A stretch of 64,000 nt of DNA from Simmondsia chinensis. Taxonomy: Eukaryota > Streptophyta > Magnoliopsida > Caryophyllales > Simmondsiaceae. The notes under the pieces were generated by a model. That model did not search any database. It had not been told where the DNA came from and saw nothing but the letters and a program-made list of their open reading frames with translations. This document shows positions 11,901 to 22,602 of this stretch, piece after piece; position 1 is the first letter of the stretch, and every line of letters starts with the position of its first letter. Both the position numbers and the translations under genes were made by a program. The stretch lies in NCBI GenBank assembly GCA_018398585.1, contig JAGTTD010000013.1, positions 5,366,492 through 5,430,491 on the forward strand. The letters run 5' to 3'.

Positions 11901-14900
11901 GTGAACACACCTCACCCCATAAGCATCCACCAAAGAGCCACTGAAGTAGGCACTCACAATCCCACCGAAAGCTGAGAATCCCCAGCATAGTGACTGGAGA
12001 GAGCCTGACATGCTTTGAGACTCACCACGGGCCCTTTCTACAACCATGGAATCTACAACCTAAACGATGCATTACTTTCCAATTTTTCCAGTGTAACAAG
12101 ATAATTAAGAAAAGAACATGGAGATCTCAGACCTATCAAGCAGTTTCTGTTTTTGCTTTTTGTTCCTTTTTGCTTTCAGAGAAATCAGAAGATAAAGCAT
12201 GTCGGCTCTTCTATTTTAATTCTGTTGTCTAAAGTGAAGGAGCCCTTGAGGCACTGTGTTAGCTATTGTTGTTGTCATTGTCTAAAGTGCATTAAGTAGG
12301 TTCTTTGTACAAACGTAGGAAATTCAGTAAAATTGCGAACAGCCAAGATTACTTTGTGGTGGTAGCATAAATACTTAGTGAGTTACTCAAAAATATTTAT
12401 TAAATATCAGATCAACATCATTTTCACAACCCATAAAGACTAATGGATAAGAAAATAGGCTCATTAAGCAAAGTGCAGCATCGTCCAATAGAATTTTCCC
12501 ATTCACCTTTGTCTATAATTTCAAGAAAATTACGACACAGAAAGCATAATTGCCAAGGCGACGACAACTTCTCCAGTAATTAAACATGTACTAAGAAATT
12601 TTCCTCGAATTGGAGTACAAGATTATCACTCTTTTTCTCTAATTGAGCTATCAAAATACCATGCTAGTCACATTACATACATCAGCAGTTATGTCCTATA
12701 TCATCAGTAAATTTCAGATATTTGCACATATGCATAATGTGAACTTCGAGATTTCTCAAAATGATATTTAGGTTCTTGCACAAATGTCTCCAACCACAGT
12801 TAAACAATAATAAAGTGTAGAAAATGCTTACGACATCAGAGAAGGCAACTGAAAGAGATCCAAGAAGTATGCACATAGCAGCACCATATTTGCTGTCAAC
12901 AACAGTAGCCATCAAACTCCATGAAAATGCACCAAGAAGCCCTGACAAAACCAAGTATGACCTTCTCCGGTACCCAAAAAGAGGGATAGTATCACTGCAA
13001 TCACCAGACTCTCACTAAGTGGCAACTGGAAAAGAGTGCATTTAGATAGTTCTAAGAAAGATTATTTGCATTAAAATTTAAGAAACACTCACCTAATAAA
13101 CCCATAAAGGGGCTTAACAAGCCATGGAAATGAAGCGAAACCGGAAATCACGGCTGTCTAGTCAATGAAAAATAAATTTGTCAGCGAATCTACAAGATGG
13201 TGCATCCAGAGAAAAAGGAAATTTTCAACTTAAATGTACTTCACATGCACACACACTACAATTGTTTTCTTAATCGATTTGACCCAGAGAGGAATTCAAC
13301 CAGCTCTGTTAAAACTAGATTCATCAATTATGCATAAAAAAGTACATAATATATTGTGCCTAAACTCTGTTAATAAATATATAAATGAAAAGACAACAAT
13401 TACATATGCAAAGAAAATAATTCCACAATATCCAGATGCAGGACGGTCAAAAAATTTATGGCATTATTCATTTAGTAATGGGGATGGAGGCAGGACAGAT
13501 ACAAAAGTTATAGAAGATACCTCTGCAGGATCCAGTTGCAGATCATCTTTCAAATAAAAACTAACGGCCAGTTTGGCAAGGCCCAATACACCTTGGACAA
13601 AGTAGACCATAGCAACAGCTATCGTATCTGGGGACATGTCAACCCCAAAGCATCTCAAACGACTCTTAGGTTTACTATTCTTCCGTGGAGCAACTTTACT
13701 AGAAGAAGCTGCATCATCCTCGACATCAGTTGTCATCAAGTCCCCTCTTCCTAAACCTAGAACAAGAACACGTTTGAGGTTTGAGATATCAAGGGAACAG
13801 GAGGAAAAATGAAGACAGAGCATGCCGTCACTATTATCATATTGAAATTATGACAGCACAAAAGGACAACTGTGGATCTTTAATTTAAACTACATCAGTG
13901 AAACTACAATTGTACTACAAGTTTCATCATAAAAGAGTGGTTGCATACGCTTAGCAGCACATTGCACAGGAGATACATTGCCTACTCACGCAATTTATTT
14001 ACATAGCAATCCATATGGAAAAAGGAACCTAGTTGAAGTCAAGGAGATCGAATTCAAGGGAACATTATCTGACATAGAAAAGGTAAGAAACCAAAGTGTC
14101 TCAGCCCTCACCTTATTCTTTGTATGCCCTCTCATGGATGCACGTAACATTGAAAACTCAAGACAACCAAATTGTCGGATGAAATCAAATCAAGGATAAC
14201 ATAACAGTCAATTAGAAAAGCTTGCATATCCATGATTCAACAACAATTAGGAGTGGAACAGTAAATCATAAACTCAACAAAGGTATAAACCTGCTAACAG
14301 TTTGTGATTCCTCATATATGCATGCAGGATACTTAAGGTCCATCCCCACCATTTTATATTACATCTTATCTTTTCCATTTGGATGGAGGCAGCACAATCA
14401 ATGCCGAATTCCACATCACAGTCCTCCAGCTGTAGCAAATTAAGCCCAGAAGGATATGTTGTGCCCATATTGTCAATACTACAACATTTATCTTTTTGAT
14501 ATATAAGTCCAGCAGAATCACCGAATTCCCGCACTATGCCCCTCTGATGAAGCAACTAAAGGAAAAGGGTCCCATAATGTTAGCATATTGGTGATGCCAA
14601 TAGACAGCAAATGATTTCCAATCTTATTTTTGAGGAAAAACAAGAGATTACTTGAAGATGTCATACTTTGAAGATGTCATCCTTCAAAAGTAAGGGAAGG
14701 GAGAGAAAGGAAAGATGAAGAAAAACAGGGAACGCAACACAGGCGTGCTTTCTTCATCTCTCTGGGGCTTCCCTAGGCAGCACTGAGTGCATGTTGGAAG
14801 CAACAATTGAGAAGGAACAAGGCACCCACTCTAACATTTGCTGCGTGGAACTATATACAGATTGCAAGAGAAGAGAATTTCATTTTGCTGATTTCTCCTT

Positions 14901-17900
14901 TGTATCTTATTAATATAAGGACAACATCATGGCAGCCCCACAGTACATGCTGCCTCCTGATGTGCTCTTCTTCTATAGAGAAGAAACAGTGGGATTGGAC
15001 AATTTAAGACAGCACCACGTAAGAAAAATATCGCAGGAGCACTCATTGTCTTTGCACCTCGAGGTGCAACCTGCTTTGCTTTAACATTCACCATACTCAT
15101 TTTGGCTTTTGGACATTGACCCAGAACACCTCCAGATTTAGTATTTGAAAAGAATATAATTCTTTCTGGAAAAAATTTGGTCTAAAAGGGTGGGACAATC
15201 TCATTTCTGAAACAAACTTCTGTCACGAACCTAAGTCCGTGACTTGAATTAATTTAGGAGAAGACCGAGAGAGAGAGAGAAAGGGGATAGAGATTAAGAA
15301 GAGAATTTATAGAATAAGTTCGGAAAAGAAGAGAAATTTTGTAGAAAGAAGAGAGAGGGAGTGACGGTTTGAGGAAGAGGGAAAGAGAGAGAGTAAGAAT
15401 TAAATTTTTTTGTACTTTCAATTGATGATCCAAAATTACAAAATTGCAAGTCATTATATAGAGCTTGGGGAGGGGGAACAAACCGGCACCCTTACACACC
15501 TCCTAGCCTACACTAGCCCACAATTACATTAATGCTTAATCCTTGCTTGTAAAATAAGTAATCTAGCCTAATCTACTTCACATGGGCAACCAGACCTATG
15601 CCCATAATTTAAACTATTTTTCCACTAATTAATATTACATTTTACATTACATATTTGATACAAAATAATAAAAGCAAAAAAATGGCTACTTGACACGGTC
15701 CAAGTGGGCTGTTTGGTCATGGCACATGACAATCCCCTTCCCTTCAAACAATCCTTGTCCTCAAGGATTAAAACTTGGAAATTGCTTTAAGATGTAAGAC
15801 AAGTCTTCCCAAGTTTCTTTCTCCTCGGTGCCGTTGGTCCAGTGTACCTTGATCTTGCGTACTCTCTTGCCCTCGTGCTCGTCCCAACGTCGTTTTATGA
15901 CTCTTGTAGGTTCGAAGGTAGCGGCTTCACGGTTCTTAGCCTTCTTTAATTTCTTCATCACTTGTTCGACCTTCTTCTTAACCGTTTGAACTACCCCTTT
16001 GTGAGACAACGAGTTTAAGGTAACCTTTTTCTTCTGTCCCTAAAGCGTGATTTCTTTGCTCTCCTTGTGGCATGTGAGTCGGAGTGCGGCGAAGTCAAAA
16101 GTGATGGGTCCATACTTCTGAAGCCATTCTACCCCCAATACTAAGTCATGCCCCTTCAAGTTCAGGGCCCGAAGGTTGTCCTTGAACGTGACTCCTTGCG
16201 CCTTCCACTCAATCTCGGGACATCGTGAGTAACTCACTAGAGCTTCCCTGTTGGCCACGGTCACCTCCATAGCCGCTGTAGGGAGAGTCGGTAGCTTGAG
16301 CTTTTTAATCAAGTGCTCGTCTATGAAACTGTGGGTGCTCCCACTGTCCACAAGGATCATTATGGGTCTTCCCTTGATGCTTCCTTTGATTCTGAAGGTG
16401 TTGTGAGTGATTTTTCCTTCCAAGGCACACAACGAGACTTCCATTTCTTCTTCTTCTTTTTTTGCTTCTTCCTCTTGGCTCGCTTCTTCCTCCACCCCTC
16501 TCATACTGTTGAGTTGCTTAGGTTTACACACGTGACCAGGAAAGTACCGCTCTTGACACCGATAGCATCTGCTGTGATCACGTGTGGGTTGCGAGGTTCC
16601 TGCTGACACGGTGGGCCCTCCTTTGGGCACGGTTGGCTTGGACACGGAGTGGGATGAGGATTGTGGCGGCTGTGTCTGGTTCAGCGGGAAGGGCTTAGTC
16701 ACGGTTTTGTCCTTGCGGATAGGCCTCGGTGTTGGCTGCATAATGGTCCTTAGCTCTTCCATTGCAACTTCTTGTAGTCTAGCCTGCTCAAAGGCCGTAC
16801 TTAAGTCTGGAGGTTTTCCAGCCTTAACCGTGGCTCTTAGGGCTGGCTTAAGTCCACTGATGAAGCTTGAGATAAAGTAGGCTTCATCCAAAGTGGGGTG
16901 ATAAATTAACATCCAACTCTTCAATTCTTCGAATTTTATCACATACTCCTCCACCGCTCCTTCTTAAGTCATTTTACTAAACTCTTCCACTATATCTTGA
17001 AGTCAGCGATCCCCGAAACGTTTGCAAAGCTCGTTCATGAAAAACGGCCATGTCATTTGAGGGTGCCTAAGTTCAAGAGCGTGGTACCATATGTCCCCAT
17101 GGTCGTGAAGATCGCTGGATGCATACTCTACCCATTCATTCTCGGAAACTTGATACCAACGAAAATATTTAAGACATTTTCGAATCCATGCTCTCGGGTT
17201 CATACCTTCAAACTTCGGAATTTCAAGCCTTGGCGTGTGGTTGGACCATGTGCGGTTGCTTCCGTTGCTTCGGCTATGGTCTCGTTCTTCCATGACCCGG
17301 GGTGGGCCACGGTTGCTCCTAGGGTCCGAAAAGCATGCGGTTGGAGGTGGTAAAATTCCATCTCCCATTCGAGCATAGTTCCCGGATCCTCCTTGAGTGG
17401 TAAATTCGGTTGCAACCACGGTTGGTGCTATGGGCTCAACTTCGGGTCTCTTTTCTTGGGCTCTAACCAATCGGCTAACGGCTTCGATTAGGGTCTTGAG
17501 CTCCAATCCTATGTTATCCACTTTGGCTCCCAGATTTTCCACCGTGGCTCCCATGTTTTCCACGGTTTTCTTCATCTCAAGGTTGGTTCGGTTTTGTCGT
17601 TCGGCTAAGCCCCCCAAACGGTTCAACCAGCCTTCAATAATGCCAACCCACTCGTTGGACTCAGTGTTTTCTGATGAGGACATACTCGTAGCGGGACGGG
17701 AACTTCTTGTTTTGGCCAGCTTAGTGATTTTAGGGCAATGGAAATTTTTTTTTTTAAACAGTAAGAATGCAGTTTTTTTTTTTTTTTTAATTTAAATTCG
17801 AAAATGATAGCAGCGGAAAATGCCTTTTTTGATAGAACGAGCCTCTTGATCGCAAGATAGCTCTGATACCACTTTGTCACGAACCTAAGTCCGTGACTTG

Positions 17901-20345
17901 AATTAATTTAGGAGAAGACCGAGAGAGAGAGAGAGAGAGAAAGGGGATAGAGATTAAGAAGAGAATTTATAGAATTAGTTAGGAAAAGAAGAGAAATTTT
18001 GTAGAAAGAAGAGAGAGGGAGTGACGGTTCGAGGAAGAGGGAAAGAGAGAGTGTAAGAATTCAATTTTTTGTTCTTTCAATTGATGATCCAAAATTACAA
18101 AATTGCAAGTCATTATATAGAGCTTGGGGAGGGGGAACAAACCGGCACCCCTACACACCTCCTAGCCTACACTAGCCCACAATTACATTAATGCTTAATC
18201 CTTGTTTGTAAAATAAGTAATCTAGCCTAATCTACTTCACATGGGCAACCGGACCTATGCCCATAATTTAAACTATTTTTCTACTAATTAATATTACATT
18301 TTACATTACACATTTGATACAAAATAATAAAAGCAAAAAAATAACTACTTGACACGGTCCAAGTGGGCTGTTCGGTCATGGCACATGACAACTTCTGAAC
18401 TAAACGAATAAAGTATGCCATCAATCATGAAGCTAACCGGTCATAATTGGCATCACATCGGGGAAGAGGCTAACAAATGCTCTATAGTACCTAACAAAAG
18501 CTCCAAATTACCAGGATTGTCCTAAGCCACCAGCTGTATCAGCTTCACCAAACACAATATAGTAGGTTTGAGCTTGACCACACATTTTGGAGTTCCTCCT
18601 TTCAAATCCAGGAATCTTGAACCTACATATCTGGATAATCCCCCATTGTTTTTCCTTTCCTTGAATTCCCATGTCTTCTTATGGACAAATATCTTTCTTT
18701 TTTAGCATCTGTATTCAATTAATGATGCAGTGGGTAGGTATGAACTGCTATATATAGCAGTATGCAATTCACAGGGCTTGTTTGGTATTTTTTTGCTTTA
18801 GGATTGGGGGTCCTTGTATACGGCCTTTCTTTAGGGTAGTACCCTGCATACATATCTAACCTCCCCCCCGGCCGACCCGGCTCCAGCCGGAGCCCTTGCA
18901 GCATTGGGTTCATTGTCGTTGTTGTTGTTGTTTGGTATTCTTTTTGTTTGCAATTTTTTTGTTATCTGGATTTTGAAAACAATTTTTTCTTGCTTTTCAT
19001 TTCCTGTTATAAGTTTTCACGCAACTAGGAAAAAATTAAAAACAAAAAACCAAAAATAAGAGAGAGTTAACTAAAAACTACAAACAAAATACGACAAACA
19101 AAATACGACATCAAATAGGCCCTAAACTAACAAAATTGTGAACACAATTATGTTAATTTGATAACTACTAAAACCTCCTCTAACAGATTATAATCTATCA
19201 TTAATTACCCTAATTAACTCGCAATGCAATATCATTCTCATATCTGACCCTTCAGTTCTAAAGCAAGACGTAACACATTAAATAAATAGCCTCGATCATG
19301 CGATGTCCAGCCAAGATAAATTTTAGGGTTATTTACACTAAAGGTCCTGTACTTTGCTCATTTTGTCAATTTAGTCCATATACTCTGAATTGTGTCAACT
19401 TAGTCCCTCCACAGTTTATTTTGTGTCAATTTAGTTTTATGGACAAGTTGAAGTTAAGTTAATGACGTAATTTTTAATGACTCAATCCAATTAGATTCAA
19501 TTAACCCACTATAATCCACCCGTTGACTCAATTTAACCCAACCCATGATCGAACCATTAAAAATTTCATCAACTATTCACATAAAATTTACTAAGGACTA
19601 AATTGCCAAATATCACTTATATAGGGATTAAATTGACACAGTTAACAATATAATGACTTGGGCCTTGTTTGATTACCAAAAAATAAGTGCATAAAATCAG
19701 AATTCATGGGAAGTAGGTATTTGTCCTCTTGTTTGGTTACCTGAAAATTGGCAGAATGTGGAAAATAGAAATTTCTTAACAAAATTTCAATTCCTTCAAA
19801 ACATATGAAGTAACGTACCCAATCCTCTATGTAAATTCTAATTCATTTGTTTTTAGCTAGCCCAACCCCCAACCCCGACTAATAAAGCTCTATTTCTCAT
19901 TCTGATAACCAAAAACTTTGTACTTGCTTCCAAATAAGGTAACCCAATAATTGAATTCTTGAAGGATACAACTTTTCATAAAAATTCAATTCCTGTGGCA
20001 ACCAAACAAGGCTTAAATTGACACATTAGCAAAGTCAACAGACCATTAGCTCAAATAACCCTAAATCTCATTTAATTGAAACAAATTACGAAAAATGAAA
20101 CATAATACAATTCAGTACTTGCCGTTTATGGAATCCAAGAAAGGCAACTCCTCCATGTCACGGCGGTGAGACGCCGCCAGCGGCATCGAAATTGGAACCG
20201 ACATGCTGCTTCCCGGCTGCGGCGACGGAGGCGGACGGCGGCGCCGGCGGCGAACTCCGACACAGCGAACCCGAGAAACAGTTGGTGAAAAGAAGAGCGA
20301 GAAAATTGGAGAGAGAGATCTGGAGGGAGAAAGGGAGATTGACAT
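8948..20345 (-). CDS. FBT1: Chloroplast folate-biopterin transporter, FBT1 type, ten exons
   Basis: A predicted 611-residue plastid-envelope carrier of the BT1/FBT branch of the major facilitator superfamily, moving folates or pterins. Exons in transcript order: 20119-20345, 14363-14541, 13521-13756, 13093-13157, 12832-12994, 11911-12059, 11569-11823, 10764-10932, 10593-10685, 8948-9247. All junctions are GT-AG and phases chain without a break. Residues 1 to about 50 are rich in Ser, Arg and Pro, like a transit peptide. The core (from about residue 172) carries [30 protein letters not shown] (residues 240-249), [15 protein letters not shown] and [15 protein letters not shown]. The C-terminus EMKSN agrees with what I recall of Arabidopsis FBT1 (At2g32040). 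Exon 2, spliced at CAGAG/GGGC, was chosen because it alone restores the frame from exon 1 to exon 3, so it is the least certain part. Intron 1 is about 5.6 kb and full of transposons. Confidence 0.9.
11239..11544 (+). mobile_element. Solo copia-type LTR in an FBT1 intron
   Basis: TG..CA ends (TGTTGGGCTTAGG ... GGTCCTAACA), an internal TATATATA box, and the copia-LTR text CTCTACTCCGTAGATGTAGGC ahead of CACCACGTAAATTC. The flanking 5-mers ACCAG and ACTAG differ by one base and are the probable target duplication. No internal element sequence or second LTR is present, so it is a recombined solo LTR. It begins only 24 bases into the intron below the donor of the 11569-11823 exon. Confidence 0.75.
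12237..12277 (+). mobile_element. 41-bp micro-insertion of the RTE/SINE 3' tail
   Basis: The insert GGAGCCCTTGAGGCACTGTG..TTGTTGTTG is only the last part of the RTE/SINE tail. It is bracketed by the 12-bp direct repeat TTGTCTAAAGTG at 12225-12236 and 12278-12289. It is an extreme 5' truncation and shows where reverse transcription starts. It lies in an FBT1 intron. Confidence 0.85.
15221..15731 (-). repeat. 3' LTR of the Ty3 element
   Basis: Starts TGTCACGAACC and ends CACATGACA on the plus strand. It holds a (GA)n tract four bases shorter than in the other LTR, and a TATATAG motif. Confidence 0.93.
15761..17683 (-). pseudogene. Ty3 gag-protease with residual chromodomain-like tail, interrupted
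   Basis: Reading minus strand from 17683: a coiled-coil-like gag N-terminus, retrotransposon gag domain ([19 protein letters not shown]), zinc knuckle [15 protein letters not shown], then the aspartic-protease motif [13 protein letters not shown] (about 16330). Two in-frame stops close together near 16970-17010 separate the gag halves. After the protease the reading jumps to an 82-residue piece (16009-15761) ending in a chromodomain-like stretch, [18 protein letters not shown]. All of RT, RNase H and the integrase core is missing, so mobility would depend on enzymes supplied by a relative. Confidence 0.85.
17860..17871 (-). other. Ty3 primer-binding site
   Basis: TGGTATCAGAGC on the minus strand, four bases from the 5' LTR end. 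It is complementary to the 3' end of plant initiator tRNA-Met. Confidence 0.93.
17875..18390 (-). repeat. 5' LTR of the Ty3 element
   Basis: Directly repeats 15221-15731. The differences are a handful of substitutions and a slightly longer (GA)n tract. It drives transcription toward lower coordinates, the same direction as FBT1. Confidence 0.93.
18797..18927 (+). mobile_element. 5'-truncated RTE LINE tail in FBT1 intron 1
   Basis: Contains GGTCCTTGTATACGGCC ... GGGTAGTACCCTGC ... GGAGCCCTTGCAGCATTGG and a (TTG)n end. It is flanked by the imperfect direct repeat TTGTTTGGTATTYTTTTTG (18779-18796 and 18928-18946). A CCCCCCCGGCCGACCCGGCTCCAGCCGG insert-like change is private to this copy. Confidence 0.8.
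19326..20061. mobile_element. MITE (GGGTTATTT family) disrupted by a second MITE
   Basis: The ends GGGTTATTTACACTAAAGG and AGCTCAAATAACCC are inverted repeats. Interior motifs such as GTCAATTTAGTCC match 28654-29038 and 52045-52421. The normal length (about 380 bp) is restored if the 352-bp insert 19661-20012 is removed, which shows nesting. Confidence 0.75.
19661..20012. mobile_element. Nested MITE, GGCCTTGTTTGATTACC ends
   Basis: Inverted ends GGCCTTGTTTGATTACC and GGCAACCAAACAAGGC. Same family as 811-1148. It sits inside MITE 19326-20061, so it is the younger of the two. No clear target duplication is seen. Confidence 0.7.
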
Positions 20346-21538
20346 GAAAAATAAAAATTGTTAAATTAATCTTAAAATATATAATTAATTTTAATGAACT
20401 TTTTTGTGCCTTTGGAGTAGTAAAACTTTTAGGTGTATTGCAGTACTACCACTATATCCTCTCGAGCCTTAGCCTTCTTTCATTTTGCGTTGAAGGAAAA
20501 ATGTTCGAGTATTTATTACATTAATATTTTAATATATATATCAGAATATATATTAAAATTTAAATATTTTATTATATTGATACATTAGGTTGAAATTTGA
20601 TAAATTTATGAAACAATCTGACTAATTTTGTACCAAAAATGCTGATATAAACATTATTATGATAATATATTAAAAATGTCAATGTTTTGCATCAACAATT
20701 ATGTGAATTGTGATAAAATGATTAAGAAATTTTTTATATAAACTACATAAATATTCCCAATATCATATGTTACTTTTTTCATTTTTGACAAAAACAAAAA
20801 TCAGATTCTAATCAAGTTACTAATATATTGTCGAAGCCGCATCCAATTTTACATTATCCAAAGAAATCGAATTTCAACAAAAAAAAAAAAAAAATTAGTG
20901 ATTGATAAAAATTTTAAAATTTTAGCTATTTAAGTGATAATATATTTAAAACTTAAGGTATCTCGTTATATATATATTAAAATGTCAGGATATCTAGTTG
21001 ATAAATAAGTAAAATGTCAAGATACCTATGATAATTTTTGGGGAAGAAATGAAACTCAATTTTATTAATATCTTTTTGAGATGCTTAATGTGTTAAAGTG
21101 ATTTATAAATATTACAGGTTTGGTAACCTTTTTCAAGTACTCGCCACATTACGCTGTTAAATATCTATTAATTTTTACTTACATTCAAAAAACCTTCAAA
21201 GGAACGATCAAACCTAGGTTTTAAACTGATGTCCGGAGGATTACATCCAATGTATGTGCATTTATTTTTTGAAAAATGGTTTGATTGGTTACTATTGGCA
21301 AAATGCTATACAAAATACCACCTTGCTGCACATACCACCCCCTTACGATGTGGTGACTAACGCAACTATTGTGGAGCTTACTAGCTCGAGAGGAGGCAAT
21401 TTGTATCCTAGAGCACCACCGTCACAATCACAAAATCGGATGAAGTAGCTAGTAGATAAAAAAAAGAAGTGATCACAGTTTCAACCGAGGTGACTGGGTG
21501 TAGCTTAAGATACATCTGTAATAGTCAACAACCAGTAG
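20346..21538. other. FBT1 upstream region, no further gene
   Basis: The sequence just upstream of the FBT1 start is AT-rich, without an obvious TATA or CCAAT arrangement in the first 200 bases. An A-run lies at about 20879-20894, and decayed repeat motifs (AAACTTAAGGTATCTCG) resemble those at 6000-6130 and 62131-62549. Confidence 0.45.
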
Positions 21539-21738
21539 CAAGCAACACTTCCAGTGCCTCAAGGGCTCCCGCCTAAGCAGGGTTTGAGGGGTGGATGTAC
21601 GCAGCTTTCCCCTTAAGGGTGCTAACCTGAAAAGAGGCTGTTTCCAAGAACCCCTAACCTGAGGGCTGCAACACGAGGACTTCCCAGGAGGCCACCCATC
21701 TTGATACTACTCTCGCCCAAATACGCTTAACTTTGAAG
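21539..21738 (-). mobile_element. 5S-headed SINE, 5'-truncated inside the 5S A-box region
   Basis: Minus-strand reading starts TTCAAAGTTAAGCGTATTTGG, so about 50 nucleotides of the 5S head are missing. It then continues through the C-box to GTCCTCGTGTTGCAGCCC and the RTE tail. The 15-bp direct repeat GTCAACAACCAGTAG at 21524-21538 and 21739-21753 brackets the copy exactly. Confidence 0.92.
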
Positions 21739-22602
21739 GTCAACAACCAGTAGAACGTCAAAAAACCAAAAAATTGTCCCTGAAGTTTTACGGTCCCTTC
21801 AAATTCTTGAGAAAATTGGGCAAATGGCATATTATCTCGCATTAACAAAACAAACAAGCATTCACTGTGGCAGGATCTTATTATAGAGACCATCCAAGTG
21901 TGAGGCTTGGCTATGTACCGAAATCGTGTTAAGGTCTTGATCAAATGACAAGAAAAACCAGCTAACGAAGTGAACTGAGATTTCTGACAAATTTTCAAAA
22001 ATATTATCTGTTTTCAACGCTTGCAAACAAGAGTCTCATTGAGACGGGAGTATTTATACAACAGAAAAGGAGAGAGAAGATTCACATCTTCAACAAACAC
22101 AAACAACAACAACAACAGATTCAGTGCCTCAAACGCTCCCGCTAGAGGTGGCCACGGGCCGGGTCGGGATAGGCCCCGGCCCAGGCCCGCATTGTAGTGG
22201 GCCTGGGTGGGCCGGGTCTGAAGGCTCAAACCAGGCCAGGCCGGACCGGGCTTGGAGCCCAAAATATTTGGGCCCGGCTCGGCCTGACCCGGTCCCCCCC
22301 CCCCCAAATTTTTTAAATAAAAAAATATAAACTTAAGGAAAAATAAACTCATTTTGTACAAAAATTATTATAATTCATTGATGAATAATATAAGATACAA
22401 ATACAATCCATCACAATCTTTAATCATTATTTATAAAATATATGATATAAAATAAAATATATAATAAATAATAGTAAATAACGGTAAATAATGTAACAAA
22501 TGTAACTACAACAGTTGGATCCTACTATTTAAAAGTACAAATATATTTATTACAAAATAAAAACAAGATATAGACGTACAGGTACAACAATACGAAATCA
22601 GT

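Larger units (their letters stand above)
15221..18390 (-). mobile_element. Non-autonomous Ty3/gypsy element with near-identical LTRs
   Basis: Two direct repeats, 15221-15731 (511 bp) and 17875-18390 (516 bp), with TG..CA ends and only a few differences, flank 2.1 kb. The 5-bp duplication ACTTC sits at 15216-15220 and 18391-18395. On the minus strand the primer-binding site TGGTATCAGAGC (17860-17871, tRNA-Met type) follows the 5' LTR, and a purine tract (GAAGGGAAGGGGATT, about 15732-15746) precedes the 3' LTR. The interior keeps gag, protease and a C-terminal tail but lacks reverse transcriptase, RNase H and nearly all of integrase. The high LTR identity indicates a recent insertion. Confidence 0.95.
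14542..20118. other. FBT1 intron 1: transposon landing site
   Basis: This 5.6-kb intron separates the transit-peptide exon from the rest of FBT1. It contains, in order, a Ty3 element (15221-18390), an RTE tail (18797-18927) and a MITE with a second MITE nested in it (19326-20061). The non-element parts are AT-rich. No other coding sequence is seen. Confidence 0.8.
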
